This document shows positions 47,338-54,962 of a DNA stretch of 61,269 nucleotides, piece after piece. Made by a program: the position numbers and the translations under genes. Each line of letters starts with the position of its first letter. The first letter of the stretch is position 1. This DNA is from Prevotella sp. (lineage in GTDB: Bacteria > Bacteroidota > Bacteroidia > Bacteroidales > Bacteroidaceae), in the NCBI GenBank assembly GCA_017428055.1, contig JAFRRN010000009.1, forward strand, positions 1 through 61,269, given 5' to 3'. A model generated the notes under the pieces. The model made no database searches. It was not told the origin of the DNA and saw only the letters and a list, made by a program, of their open reading frames with translations.

Positions 47338-47374
47338 ATGTCCTTTTCGTACAAAAAACCAAGGAAAAGGACAT
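47338..47374. promoter_or_regulatory. Operator-like inverted repeat between efflux operon and AraC regulator
   Basis: ATGTCCTTTTC (47338-47348) and GAAAAGGACAT (47364-47374) are a perfect 11-bp inverted repeat with a 15-bp spacer. It lies about 20 bp upstream of the -7 element of the AraC gene, over its -33 region, and 43 bp upstream of the efflux -7 element. Binding by the AraC protein is inferred. Confidence 0.6.
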
Positions 47375-47392
47375 GATTTCAGCACAATCCAT

Positions 47393-47400
47393 TATCTTTG
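47393..47400 (+). promoter_or_regulatory. -7 element of AraC regulator
   Basis: TATCTTTG followed by CA, 20 bp before the ATG at 47420. Confidence 0.7.
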
Positions 47401-47419
47401 CAGCATAAATCGAACAAAC

Positions 47420-48313
47420 ATGGCAGACCTACAACACTTCACCCTCTCACAACTCAAACAACTGCTTGACGGGCAAAACGAGCAGCTAACCAACAATTAC
47501 ATCTCGCAAAACCTCGCTGTTGCCCGCAACGTGCAAATATCTATCATCAAACGGCAATTCACAAGAACACCTGTCATCATGGACGAAATGCGTATCTTGA
47601 TTGTCACACAGGGGTGGGCGAACCCCATTGTCAACCTCATGGAACGGCATTTAATGACGGGAGACCTCATCTTCGTCGGCGTGAATGGCATCCTTCAATT
47701 TCAGGAAGCGGCAGACAACGTGAAAGGTTTAGGGTTCTCCATCAGCAACGACCTCTTCAACCTCGCCATCGGGAATCGCATCCCCAAGGCCTTCGACGGC
47801 CACCTGCGCGACTTCCATTTCCACCTCCAACAGCATGAAATGGATTTTCTCGACCAACTGCATCACCTTATTTATATACACACACGCGAGGAGGGACATA
47901 ACTCGCAAACCACCCTGCACCTCATTAGTGCCTACCTCTGGTATATCGACAACCTATGGAACAAACAAGAAGAAGCATACCAACAGACGCAAACGCGCGA
48001 ACAGCAACTGTTCAGCAAATTCATCCAGTTGGTCAGTGAGCATGGGTACAAGAACCGCAACATCGACTTCTATGCCTCCCACCTATACATCTCCCCACGC
48101 TACATGAGTACCTTGATAAAAAAAGTGAGCGGAAAGGCTGCCAAGGAATGGATTGACGATGCCGTCATCACACGTATCAAGATTGAACTGAAACACACAG
48201 ACAAGCAGGTGAGGCAAATCAGCGACGAGATGGAATTCCCCAATCCTTCGTTCTTTTGCAAGTTCTTCAAAAGGATGACGGGCATCACGCCACAAGACTA
48301 TCGTACATTATGA
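47420..48313 (+). CDS. AraC-family transcriptional regulator
   Basis: 297 residues from the ATG at 47420, which follows the promoter; the longer frame from 47330 covers that promoter. The N-terminal half (about 1-180) is a cupin-like sensor as in Bacteroidetes AraC proteins (FTRTPVIMDEMRILIVTQGWA). The C-terminal domain (about 190-297) has two helix-turn-helix motifs (NIDFYASHLYISPRYMSTLI and VRQISDEMEFPNPSFFCKFF) and the family ending FKRMTGITPQDYRTL. Divergent from the efflux operon, so it probably controls that operon and itself. Confidence 0.94.
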   Translation: MADLQHFTLSQLKQLLDGQNEQLTNNYISQNLAVARNVQISIIKRQFTRTPVIMDEMRILIVTQGWANPIVNLMERHLMTGDLIFVGVNGILQFQEAADNVKGLGFSISNDLFNLAIGNRIPKAFDGHLRDFHFHLQQHEMDFLDQLHHLIYIHTREEGHNSQTTLHLISAYLWYIDNLWNKQEEAYQQTQTREQQLFSKFIQLVSEHGYKNRNIDFYASHLYISPRYMSTLIKKVSGKAAKEWIDDAVITRIKIELKHTDKQVRQISDEMEFPNPSFFCKFFKRMTGITPQDYRTL

Positions 48314-48320
48314 CACCAAA

Positions 48321-48345
48321 GGCAAAAACTTTGCCCGTTTTTCCT
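48321..48345 (+). terminator. Intrinsic terminator after AraC gene
   Basis: GGCAAA/TTTGCC stem (48321-48326 with 48330-48335) followed by CGTTTTTCCTTTT, starting 8 bp after the stop codon. Confidence 0.6.
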
Positions 48346-48363
48346 TTTATCGAAATAATTGAT

Positions 48364-48371
48364 TACCTTTG
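48364..48371 (+). promoter_or_regulatory. -7 element of DUF59 gene
   Basis: TACCTTTG followed by CA, 24 bp before the ATG at 48395. It lies inside the longer frame opening at 48359. Confidence 0.7.
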
Positions 48372-48394
48372 CATCCATAAAAGACAAAATAACA

Positions 48395-48715
48395 ATGGAA
48401 CAAACGGAGAAAGTGTGGATAGAGGAGCGCATCGTGGACGTGCTGAAGACCGTCTACGACCCCGAGATTCCCGTAGACATATACGAATTGGGACTCATCT
48501 ATAAAATCGACGTGAAAGACAACGGCGACGTGGACATCGATATGACGTTCACGGCACCCTCCTGCCCCGCCGCCGACTACATCTTGGAAGATGTCCGACA
48601 GAAAGTTGACGCATTGGAGGGTGTGCATACCGTAACGGTTAACTTGGTGTTTGAGCCCGCTTGGGACCAGAGCATGATGAGTGAAGAGGCTCGATTGGAG
48701 TTGGGATTTGACTGA
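48395..48715 (+). CDS. DUF59/MIP18-family iron-sulfur assembly factor (SufT-like)
   Basis: 106 residues from the ATG at 48395 (the promoter excludes the upstream start). Family marks: VLKTVYDPEIPVDIYELGLIY, then DIDMTFTAPSCPAAD with the conserved Cys and PxAD, then VNLVFEPAWDQSMMSEEAR. Members help Fe-S cluster insertion in the cytoplasm. It lies 14 bp before lpxH and is probably cotranscribed with it; no other suf gene is in view. Confidence 0.92.
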   Translation: MEQTEKVWIEERIVDVLKTVYDPEIPVDIYELGLIYKIDVKDNGDVDIDMTFTAPSCPAADYILEDVRQKVDALEGVHTVTVNLVFEPAWDQSMMSEEARLELGFD

Positions 48716-48729
48716 AAGGACAACATAAC

Positions 48730-49500
48730 GTGGAAAACAAAAACATCTATTTCCTTGCCGACGCCCACCTGGGGTCGCTCGCCATCGAGCATCCGAGGAT
48801 GCAGGAGCGGCGGTTGGTGCGCTTCCTCGATAGCATCAAGCACAAGGCTGCCGCCGTTTATCTCTTAGGAGACATGTTCGACTTCTGGAATGAATATAAG
48901 CATGTCGTACCCAAAGGCTACACCCGCTTCCTCGGAAAAGTGTCCGAACTGACCGACATGGGCGTGGAGGTGCATTACTTCACGGGCAACCACGACATCT
49001 GGACTTACGGGTACTTGGAGAAAGAGTGCGGCGTCACCATCCACCGCAAGCCGCTCACCACGGAGATATACGACAAGGTGTTCTTCCTCGCACACGGCGA
49101 CGGGCTGGGCGACCCCGACGCTAAGTTCAAGTTCCTGCGCAAGATGTTCCACAACCGCACATGCCAGAGGCTGCTCAACTTCATGCACCCGTGGTGGGGA
49201 ATGCAGCTCGGGCTAAGATGGGCGAAACACTCGCGGCTGAAACGTGCCGACGGCAAGGAGCCTCCCTACATGGGCGAGGACCGCGAACACTTGGTGTTGT
49301 TCACCAAGGAATACATGAAGACCCACCCCAACATCGACTATTTCATCTTCGGGCATCGCCATATCGAGCTGGAATTGCGACTCTCGAAAAAGGCTGACCT
49401 CATCATCCTCGGCGACTGGATATGGCAATTCACCTACGCCGTGTTTGACGGCGAGCACATGTTCCTGCAACAATACATCGAGGGGGAGAGCAAACCATAA
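48730..49500 (+). CDS. lpxH: UDP-2,3-diacylglucosamine diphosphatase
   Basis: 256 residues, GTG start at 48730; no ATG fits before the first catalytic motif. It is a calcineurin-like metallophosphoesterase with IYFLADAHLG (DxH), YLLGDMFDFW (GDxxD), TGNHDIW (GNHD), LAHGDGLG and FGHRH. It cleaves UDP-diacylglucosamine to lipid X in lipid A synthesis at the inner membrane. Bacteroidetes members are of this length. Second gene after the DUF59 protein. Confidence 0.92.
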   Translation: MENKNIYFLADAHLGSLAIEHPRMQERRLVRFLDSIKHKAAAVYLLGDMFDFWNEYKHVVPKGYTRFLGKVSELTDMGVEVHYFTGNHDIWTYGYLEKECGVTIHRKPLTTEIYDKVFFLAHGDGLGDPDAKFKFLRKMFHNRTCQRLLNFMHPWWGMQLGLRWAKHSRLKRADGKEPPYMGEDREHLVLFTKEYMKTHPNIDYFIFGHRHIELELRLSKKADLIILGDWIWQFTYAVFDGEHMFLQQYIEGESKP

Positions 49501-49529
49501 ACCTTTTTCTTATTTTTTAATTTCATTTT

Positions 49530-49595
49530 GGCTATAGCCGCACACCCTTTCGGCTATAGCCGCAAGGCCTTTTGCCTATAGGCGCAAGGTGACAG
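49530..49595 (+). repeat. Three 22-bp tandem units with palindromic cores
   Basis: GGCTATAGCC at 49530-49539 and 49552-49561 and GCCTATAGGC at 49574-49583 recur at an exact 22-bp period, each followed by CGCA. The stretch between lpxH and the convergent ATPase gene is otherwise gene-free. Confidence 0.7.
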
Positions 49596-49650
49596 ATGCG
49601 GCATCTGTTCCCGCCATCTGCCACATTTAGCACTTATAAATGCCACGAAT
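49592..49650 (+). repeat. Dispersed palindromic repeat, core copy 3
   Basis: CAGATGCGGCATCTG, then a CATCTGCCACATTT arm, then ATAAATGCCAC. These parallel the palindrome plus GATAAATGCCAC of copy 2 at 24107, but the rest of the element is absent or unrecognisable here. Confidence 0.5.
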
Positions 49651-49701
49651 AGACCCTTACATCACGTGGATGTCAGCCTTACGATTCGTAATGGGATTAT
49701 C

Positions 49702-50829
49702 TCATTTCACCAGCCACAACCGCATCAATTGGTCTGCAATGTAATGTTCGCCATTCTCAAAGGAGACGAGACCATACGCCAGTAGTTTCTTGATGGAGCT
49801 TTGTACGCTGCTTGCCGACTTAAGCCTGTGTTTACGGATGAATGCTCCCGATGTGATTTGTCGTGCGCGTCGCTCCTTGGCGATGGCATAGAGCAATTCC
49901 TTCTGTGACAGATTCAAACGAGCCATTATCTCACTATAATGGCGGTCGGCCTCCTTGACCATCATATCGATGGTCAAATCCGTCATTTCGCGCGTACAGA
50001 GGGAACCCATGGGAGTTATGGAAAAGGCCTCGCGGAATGTCTTTTGGTTGTAATAAGTGTTACCCTCAAAAGTTTGGTAGACATCATGGATGGCTTCTTC
50101 CTCTACCCGTTTCTCATGGGCAATGAAATGATGGCTAACAAAGTCAGCATATTTATCCTCCGGAATAACACCAAGGTTTTGAATATCCGCACTATTATAA
50201 AAAGGTCGGGCTGAGTCGAGAAACATCTCTCCAAGCAAATGTCTTTCACTCCCAGCAAAGATAAACTGCGTGTTTGAGAGTCTCTGGATATGGGAACGCA
50301 ACAACGCCTCGATGTTTTTTTCGGGATAATTGGCAACCTGTTGAAACTCATCAATAGCCACGACACACTTTTTCCCGGCATTCTCCAATGTACGGAAAAT
50401 CTCTTCGAGAGAATAGATGGGGTTATGAATCTCACCAATGGAAATGCCAAAAGTAGGGAGTGAAGTAACAGGGTCAAAGCCAATGTTACCTGTCAGGGAA
50501 CGCATCGTGGCCATCGCCAATTTCTGCATTTTCTGCCCCTGGCTGGCTAATGTGTTGAATACAGACTTACCAAATTCAAAGGTAAACTCTTGTAATGTCG
50601 ATGTCTTGAGGATGTCTATAAAGAAAGTGACATAATGGTCACTAACAATATGTTTGTCAAAACAATGATAAATCAGTTGTGTCTTTCCTACTCTGCGAGG
50701 CGACATCAACACGACATTGGCACCATTGGTTAAACTATGTATCAGTTGTTTGGCTTCATCTTTCCTATCACAAAACAACTCTTCGGGCACTTTGCCAGTT
50801 GTCACGAACGGATTGGATATACTTGTCAT
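49702..50829 (-). CDS. Orphan AAA/STAND-type ATPase
   Basis: 375 residues. Walker A LMSPRRVGKTQLIYH (about residue 42), Walker B KCVVAIDEFQQV (about 160), and a sensor-like QFIFAGSERHLLGEMF. The C-terminal third (about 300-375) looks like a winged helix (QITSGAFIRKHRLKSASSV, then IKKLLAYGLVSFENGEHYI). This matches the DUF234/archaeal-type ATPase group widespread in Bacteroidetes, whose function is mostly unknown. No nuclease or toxin lies next to it. Promoter TATATTTG at 50847-50854. Confidence 0.85.
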   Translation of the reverse strand: MTSISNPFVTTGKVPEELFCDRKDEAKQLIHSLTNGANVVLMSPRRVGKTQLIYHCFDKHIVSDHYVTFFIDILKTSTLQEFTFEFGKSVFNTLASQGQKMQKLAMATMRSLTGNIGFDPVTSLPTFGISIGEIHNPIYSLEEIFRTLENAGKKCVVAIDEFQQVANYPEKNIEALLRSHIQRLSNTQFIFAGSERHLLGEMFLDSARPFYNSADIQNLGVIPEDKYADFVSHHFIAHEKRVEEEAIHDVYQTFEGNTYYNQKTFREAFSITPMGSLCTREMTDLTIDMMVKEADRHYSEIMARLNLSQKELLYAIAKERRARQITSGAFIRKHRLKSASSVQSSIKKLLAYGLVSFENGEHYIADQLMRLWLVK

Positions 50830-50846
50830 ATCTCATAGGTTTTCTG

Positions 50847-50854
50847 CAAATATA
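50847..50854 (-). promoter_or_regulatory. -7 element of the AAA ATPase gene
   Basis: TATATTTG followed by CA on the minus strand, 18 bp before the start codon. Confidence 0.65.
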
Positions 50855-50921
50855 CGCTTTATGGGACAGATATGCAAACAATCCGTCCTAACAGATAAAT
50901 ATTTTTGAATTATTTAACTTG

Positions 50922-50942
50922 CATTATGCAATTTGCATAATG
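50922..50942. promoter_or_regulatory. 21-bp perfect palindrome, operator-like
   Basis: CATTATGCAA, one T, TTGCATAATG. It lies about 70 bp upstream of the ATPase -7 element and 30 bp beyond the stop of the KDG kinase. It is AT-rich with no U-tract, so a binding site is more likely than a terminator. Confidence 0.5.
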
Positions 50943-50971
50943 TGATTTACATAATCGAACACCACATCAAA

Positions 50972-51997
50972 TCAACCCCTTGCATCAAGGAAAGGCAGGA
51001 TCTCATCCTCCGTGACCAAGTTGAAGTCGCCCGAGATGGAGTTTTTCAACTGGCTTGCCGCCAATGCGAAGTCAAGGCTTCGCTGTGGGTCGCCATCCCA
51101 TTTCAACGCGGCATGGATAAACGCCGCCACGTAAGCATCGCCTACGCCCATCGGGTCGAGCACGGGATAGATGTCATAGATATGGGCGGTGTAAATCTTC
51201 CCCTCGCTCCACAAGAGTCCAGTCAACGTATGGTGGTTGGTGCTGATCTGGTTGCGCAGGGCGAGAAGCATCTGCCGACATCGTGGGAATTGCCTATGGA
51301 GCTCGTCGAAATACGCTCCATACGCCTCCATGTCTAACTCGGTGTCGGCGTACATATTGTTGATGGGGATATGGGGAACGCCACTCGCCACCTCCCATTC
51401 ATTCTGGTCGCCAAAGATGAAGTCACTATATTGCATCAACTCATGCAACACGTCGTGCGCCTTGGGACCATATTTCCAAAGGTTCTTGCGGTAATTGATG
51501 TCGCAAGTGATAAACAATCCCATATCCTTTGCCACCTTTACCGCCTCAAACGTGGCGTCCGTCGCGCTCTGGCTTACCGAGCAGGTGATGCCAGAGCAAT
51601 GGAACACGTTGGCATCGGCGAAGATGTCACGCCAAGGGAACATGCCCGGGGCGGAGGAATAGAACGAGGAGTTCATGCGGTCGTATACCACCTGCGAGTT
51701 GCGCATAGCCGCCGAAGCCTCAAAATAATACGTACCGAGGCGGTCGCCGCCCCTCACCACATGGCTCACGTCTATGCCATAGCAGCGCAACTCGTTGAGG
51801 CAGGCCTGCCCGATTTGCCCGTTGGGGATGCGCGATACATACTCCACCCTGTCGCCGAGCATCGACAACGACACGGCGACATTGGCCTCACTGCCCCCAA
51901 AATTACCATTAAACCGATGTCCCTGCATCAGGCGGAGGCAGTCGTTCTTAGACCACCTCAGCAGGATTTCCCCGAATGTTACAATCTTGTCTTTCAT
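50972..51997 (-). CDS. kdgK: 2-dehydro-3-deoxygluconokinase (PfkB family)
   Basis: 341 residues from the ATG at 51997; the earlier ATG at 52021 falls in the -7 element. It phosphorylates 2-keto-3-deoxygluconate made from galacturonate or unsaturated uronates. PfkB marks: IVTFGEILLRWS at the N-terminus, GGSEANVAVSLSMLG, NYRKNLW, and the catalytic PMGVGDAYVAAFIHAAL (GVGD in place of the usual GAGD, Asp kept). It is divergent from a T9SS surface protein; the PL1 lyase and the CE8 esterase elsewhere in the window fit a pectin pathway. Confidence 0.85.
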   Translation of the reverse strand: MKDKIVTFGEILLRWSKNDCLRLMQGHRFNGNFGGSEANVAVSLSMLGDRVEYVSRIPNGQIGQACLNELRCYGIDVSHVVRGGDRLGTYYFEASAAMRNSQVVYDRMNSSFYSSAPGMFPWRDIFADANVFHCSGITCSVSQSATDATFEAVKVAKDMGLFITCDINYRKNLWKYGPKAHDVLHELMQYSDFIFGDQNEWEVASGVPHIPINNMYADTELDMEAYGAYFDELHRQFPRCRQMLLALRNQISTNHHTLTGLLWSEGKIYTAHIYDIYPVLDPMGVGDAYVAAFIHAALKWDGDPQRSLDFALAASQLKNSISGDFNLVTEDEILPFLDARG

Positions 51998-52018
51998 CTG
52001 ATAAACGTTATTCCCTTG

Positions 52019-52026
52019 CAAAAATA
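52019..52026 (-). promoter_or_regulatory. -7 element of kdgK
   Basis: TATTTTTG followed by CA on the minus strand, 22 bp before the ATG at 51997. Confidence 0.65.
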
Positions 52027-52058
52027 GGAAAAAAAAGCAATAATTGGAAAAAAAACAC

Positions 52059-52066
52059 TACCTTTG
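52059..52066 (+). promoter_or_regulatory. -7 element of the T9SS protein at 52097
   Basis: TACCTTTG, 31 bp before the ATG at 52097. It is divergent from the kdgK element 33 bp away; GGAAAAAAAA occurs twice between them. Confidence 0.7.
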
Positions 52067-52096
52067 TCACATTATTTTATATATAACAATAACATC

Positions 52097-54814
52097 ATGA
52101 AGAAAATCTTTACTTTTTTAATCATCGCAATGGCTCTCTCCGTGAGTGCCAACGCACAGAAGTACCGTAAGACTTGGGACTTCCGTAATGGTTTCAGCGC
52201 AGCGACCATCGCCGCCCTGCAAGCCGACATGGAGCAGAACGGTGCCACGGGAAGCACATCCCACTGGCGCGACTATGAGAAAGATGCCGCCCTCACCGGC
52301 GGCGGGCAGGGCGCATTCTGGTGTGCCGACAATGGCGCAGCGGGAAACGATGAAGGCTATGTCACGACAACCGTGGACGGCGTAAGCACCGTCATTCCCG
52401 AATTGGAAGGCTTGACGCTCAAGGGCATCAAGGCAAAGGGCCTTGTCATTGCCTATAACTTCGCACAGGCTGCCAATGAGAACGCACCCAACGGCTTGTT
52501 CCCTAACGGCAAGAGCTTCCTATGGTTCAACGGCAAGAACTTGACCTTCAACATTAAGAACGTGAAGAAGGGAGAGACCCTGAAGATTGGTATCGAGTCT
52601 CACAAGAATACCGAGGCTCGTGGCATCAACATCTCCGTGGACGGCGAGACGCTTTCTCCCGAGTCGGGCAACAATGTCCCCACGTATTTTGAGGATGTGG
52701 TATGGAACATCCCTGACGACACCCCCGACGTGGATGACTATACCGACGTGAAGGTGACAACCACCAACGGTTGCCACATCTATTACATTATCGTGGGCGA
52801 AGGCGATACTCCCGAGGACCTCACCACCAACATCGCCCTCATCGGGGCGTTTGCCGGCATTCCCCTTGAGTCGTTCCCCTTCTATTCGGCCCTGGCCTCC
52901 CAAGAGAACATGAAGGTGACATCCATCGACGTAACGGGCGACATCTCCGCTGTAAGCAGCGAGAGCCTCCAGGCATACGACGTGTTAGTGGTCGCTCCCA
53001 ACATCTCTACAGACAATGCCATCGTACCCATCCTGAAAGAGGCTATGCCCTTCGTGCCGATGCTCAATGCCAATGCCAACCTCTACAATGCGTGGGGTTA
53101 TGGCGAGGCTGTGGAGACCCAAGCACCATTCGGCGTGGTGAAAGATGTCAAGAATGAACTCTTCAAGAATATCGAACTGCCTGAAATAGACGAGGGTGCG
53201 GGTATCGTATTCACCAACGAGACACCTATCACCGGCGTGAAATTGGGCGACTATTTCGCCGATGATGACATCCTGGCTACCGTATATGGCGACCCCACCA
53301 CCGTTGCTATCCATACCCACAACACCTATCACAACGGGTATATCTACGTGCCTTATAACACCTTGGCCATCCTTGACGCTTACGCCGAGACGGCACCCAC
53401 ACTGTTGCAAAACGCTGTCAGCGTATTGGCAGCATCCAAGGCAGAGATAACCAAGACCCCATCGCCAACGTTCCAACTGGAATACAAGAACCTCAATACC
53501 AACGTCATCATCAAGAGTGCCAATAGCAAGGCCAAGATCTACTACACCTTGGACGGCACCGACCCCACCACAGAGAGCACTCTCTACACTGAACCATTCA
53601 ACCTGACCGAGGAGACAACCGTCAAGGCATCTGCCATCGCCGAGGGATATAAGCTCAGTGACCCCGCATCCATCCTCGTGGAGATGAAGAGACAAGCAGA
53701 GACGCCCGTCATCAGCTACACGACAGAGAACGGCAAGGCTGTGGTGACGATTACCTGCGCCACACCCAATGCCAACATCTGGTACAACTACACGGCATCT
53801 GCCGACTCCACGGCATCGTCTCCCTATACCGGACCGATTACATTGACAGAGAACAAAACCGTTTCCGCTTTCGCCCTAAATGATGAGTTTGTTCTCTCCG
53901 AGGTAGCATCTGAAAACATTTACATCAAGGACGCAAAGGTGCGTATTGACGTGGTGGCACACATGGACGCTAACCCCACAGACTACAACAATGGCTCTAC
54001 CTCCACCGCCTACTATTTCTCTTGGGGCAAGGACAAGAGTGCTTATTCCTATTGGAACACAGAGTCGGAGCCGATTATCGAGACCGATGAAGACGGCAAT
54101 GAGAACATTGTGGGCTACTCTGAGCTGAACCCCGAGGAGACGGTAGACTTCGGCAACGGCTGGAAGATCGTCTCCCGCGGCCACGTGATGATCTGGGAAA
54201 ACATCAAGGCAGGCAAACAATATGGCGTGGGGTCTGCTTACAACCCCGCCACCGTGGATGACTATTCCGACTTGGTGACCAATTACTACATCAACATCGG
54301 CGAATGGAACACCTCCTACCCACGCAATGGTATCATTGCCACGACGGTGAAATATGCCGGACCGTTCGACATCGTGTCGTTTATCTCCAACGGTAACAGC
54401 GGAGGCTCGCCCGAGTGCGTCTTTGAAGTATCTGCAGATAGCGTCAACTGGGAACAGGTGGGCGACACCTGCGTACTCGCCGGACAGCGCCTCTATCGCA
54501 AGTTTGTACGTAGCTATGAGGGAACAGACGAGGTGTATGTCCGTACACGTATCGCTGACGCAAACTCCAAGGCTGGCTACTACGACATCTATATCATGAA
54601 CGAAGGCGACGAGTCGAAAGCCCTTGAAGAACAGATGGACGAGGACTATAAGAACAACGCCAGCGGCATCGAGAACGTCAACGCCTCCTCACGCATCGCC
54701 AGCGTACCAACCACCATCTACGACATCAACGGCATTCGCCACAACGCCCTGCGCCAAGGCATCAACATCGTGAGGATGAGTGATGGCAAGGTGAAGAAGA
54801 TGATGGTTAAGTAA
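52097..54814 (+). CDS. T9SS surface protein with chitobiase-C-terminal-like repeats
   Basis: 905 residues from the ATG at 52097 (signal peptide MKKIFTFLIIAMALSVSANAQ). An N-terminal beta domain (YRKTWDFRNGFS; LWFNGKNLTFNIKNVKKGE) is followed by a Rossmann-like region (about 245-440, ALIGAFAGIPLESFPFYSAL, YDVLVVAPN), then two CHB_HEX_C-like modules (about 465-540, KIYYTLDGTDPTTES; and 555-620, ANIWYNYTASAD), a further beta domain, and a T9SS tail (TTIYDINGIRHNALRQGINIV). No catalytic motif. It lies between kdgK and a PL1 lyase, so a surface role in pectin binding is possible. Confidence 0.8.
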   Translation: MKKIFTFLIIAMALSVSANAQKYRKTWDFRNGFSAATIAALQADMEQNGATGSTSHWRDYEKDAALTGGGQGAFWCADNGAAGNDEGYVTTTVDGVSTVIPELEGLTLKGIKAKGLVIAYNFAQAANENAPNGLFPNGKSFLWFNGKNLTFNIKNVKKGETLKIGIESHKNTEARGINISVDGETLSPESGNNVPTYFEDVVWNIPDDTPDVDDYTDVKVTTTNGCHIYYIIVGEGDTPEDLTTNIALIGAFAGIPLESFPFYSALASQENMKVTSIDVTGDISAVSSESLQAYDVLVVAPNISTDNAIVPILKEAMPFVPMLNANANLYNAWGYGEAVETQAPFGVVKDVKNELFKNIELPEIDEGAGIVFTNETPITGVKLGDYFADDDILATVYGDPTTVAIHTHNTYHNGYIYVPYNTLAILDAYAETAPTLLQNAVSVLAASKAEITKTPSPTFQLEYKNLNTNVIIKSANSKAKIYYTLDGTDPTTESTLYTEPFNLTEETTVKASAIAEGYKLSDPASILVEMKRQAETPVISYTTENGKAVVTITCATPNANIWYNYTASADSTASSPYTGPITLTENKTVSAFALNDEFVLSEVASENIYIKDAKVRIDVVAHMDANPTDYNNGSTSTAYYFSWGKDKSAYSYWNTESEPIIETDEDGNENIVGYSELNPEETVDFGNGWKIVSRGHVMIWENIKAGKQYGVGSAYNPATVDDYSDLVTNYYINIGEWNTSYPRNGIIATTVKYAGPFDIVSFISNGNSGGSPECVFEVSADSVNWEQVGDTCVLAGQRLYRKFVRSYEGTDEVYVRTRIADANSKAGYYDIYIMNEGDESKALEEQMDEDYKNNASGIENVNASSRIASVPTTIYDINGIRHNALRQGINIVRMSDGKVKKMMVK

Positions 54815-54879
54815 CCGCCATTATCGAAAACATAGAAGAGGCACTTGCCTCACCTCACAATCATTTCCGCATTGAAAGC

Positions 54880-54912
54880 AACAAGGGGTATTCGCAACGG
54901 ATACCCCTTGTT
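54880..54912. terminator. Bidirectional terminator between convergent genes
   Basis: A perfect 12-bp stem, AACAAGGGGTAT (54880-54891) with ATACCCCTTGTT (54901-54912), and a 9-nt loop. It lies between the T9SS protein and the convergent PL1 gene. The U-tract is short. Confidence 0.75.
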
Positions 54913-54962
54913 TGTTGGTACGGAAACAATCTTTGAATATGAACAAAGATTCAAAAATGCCT

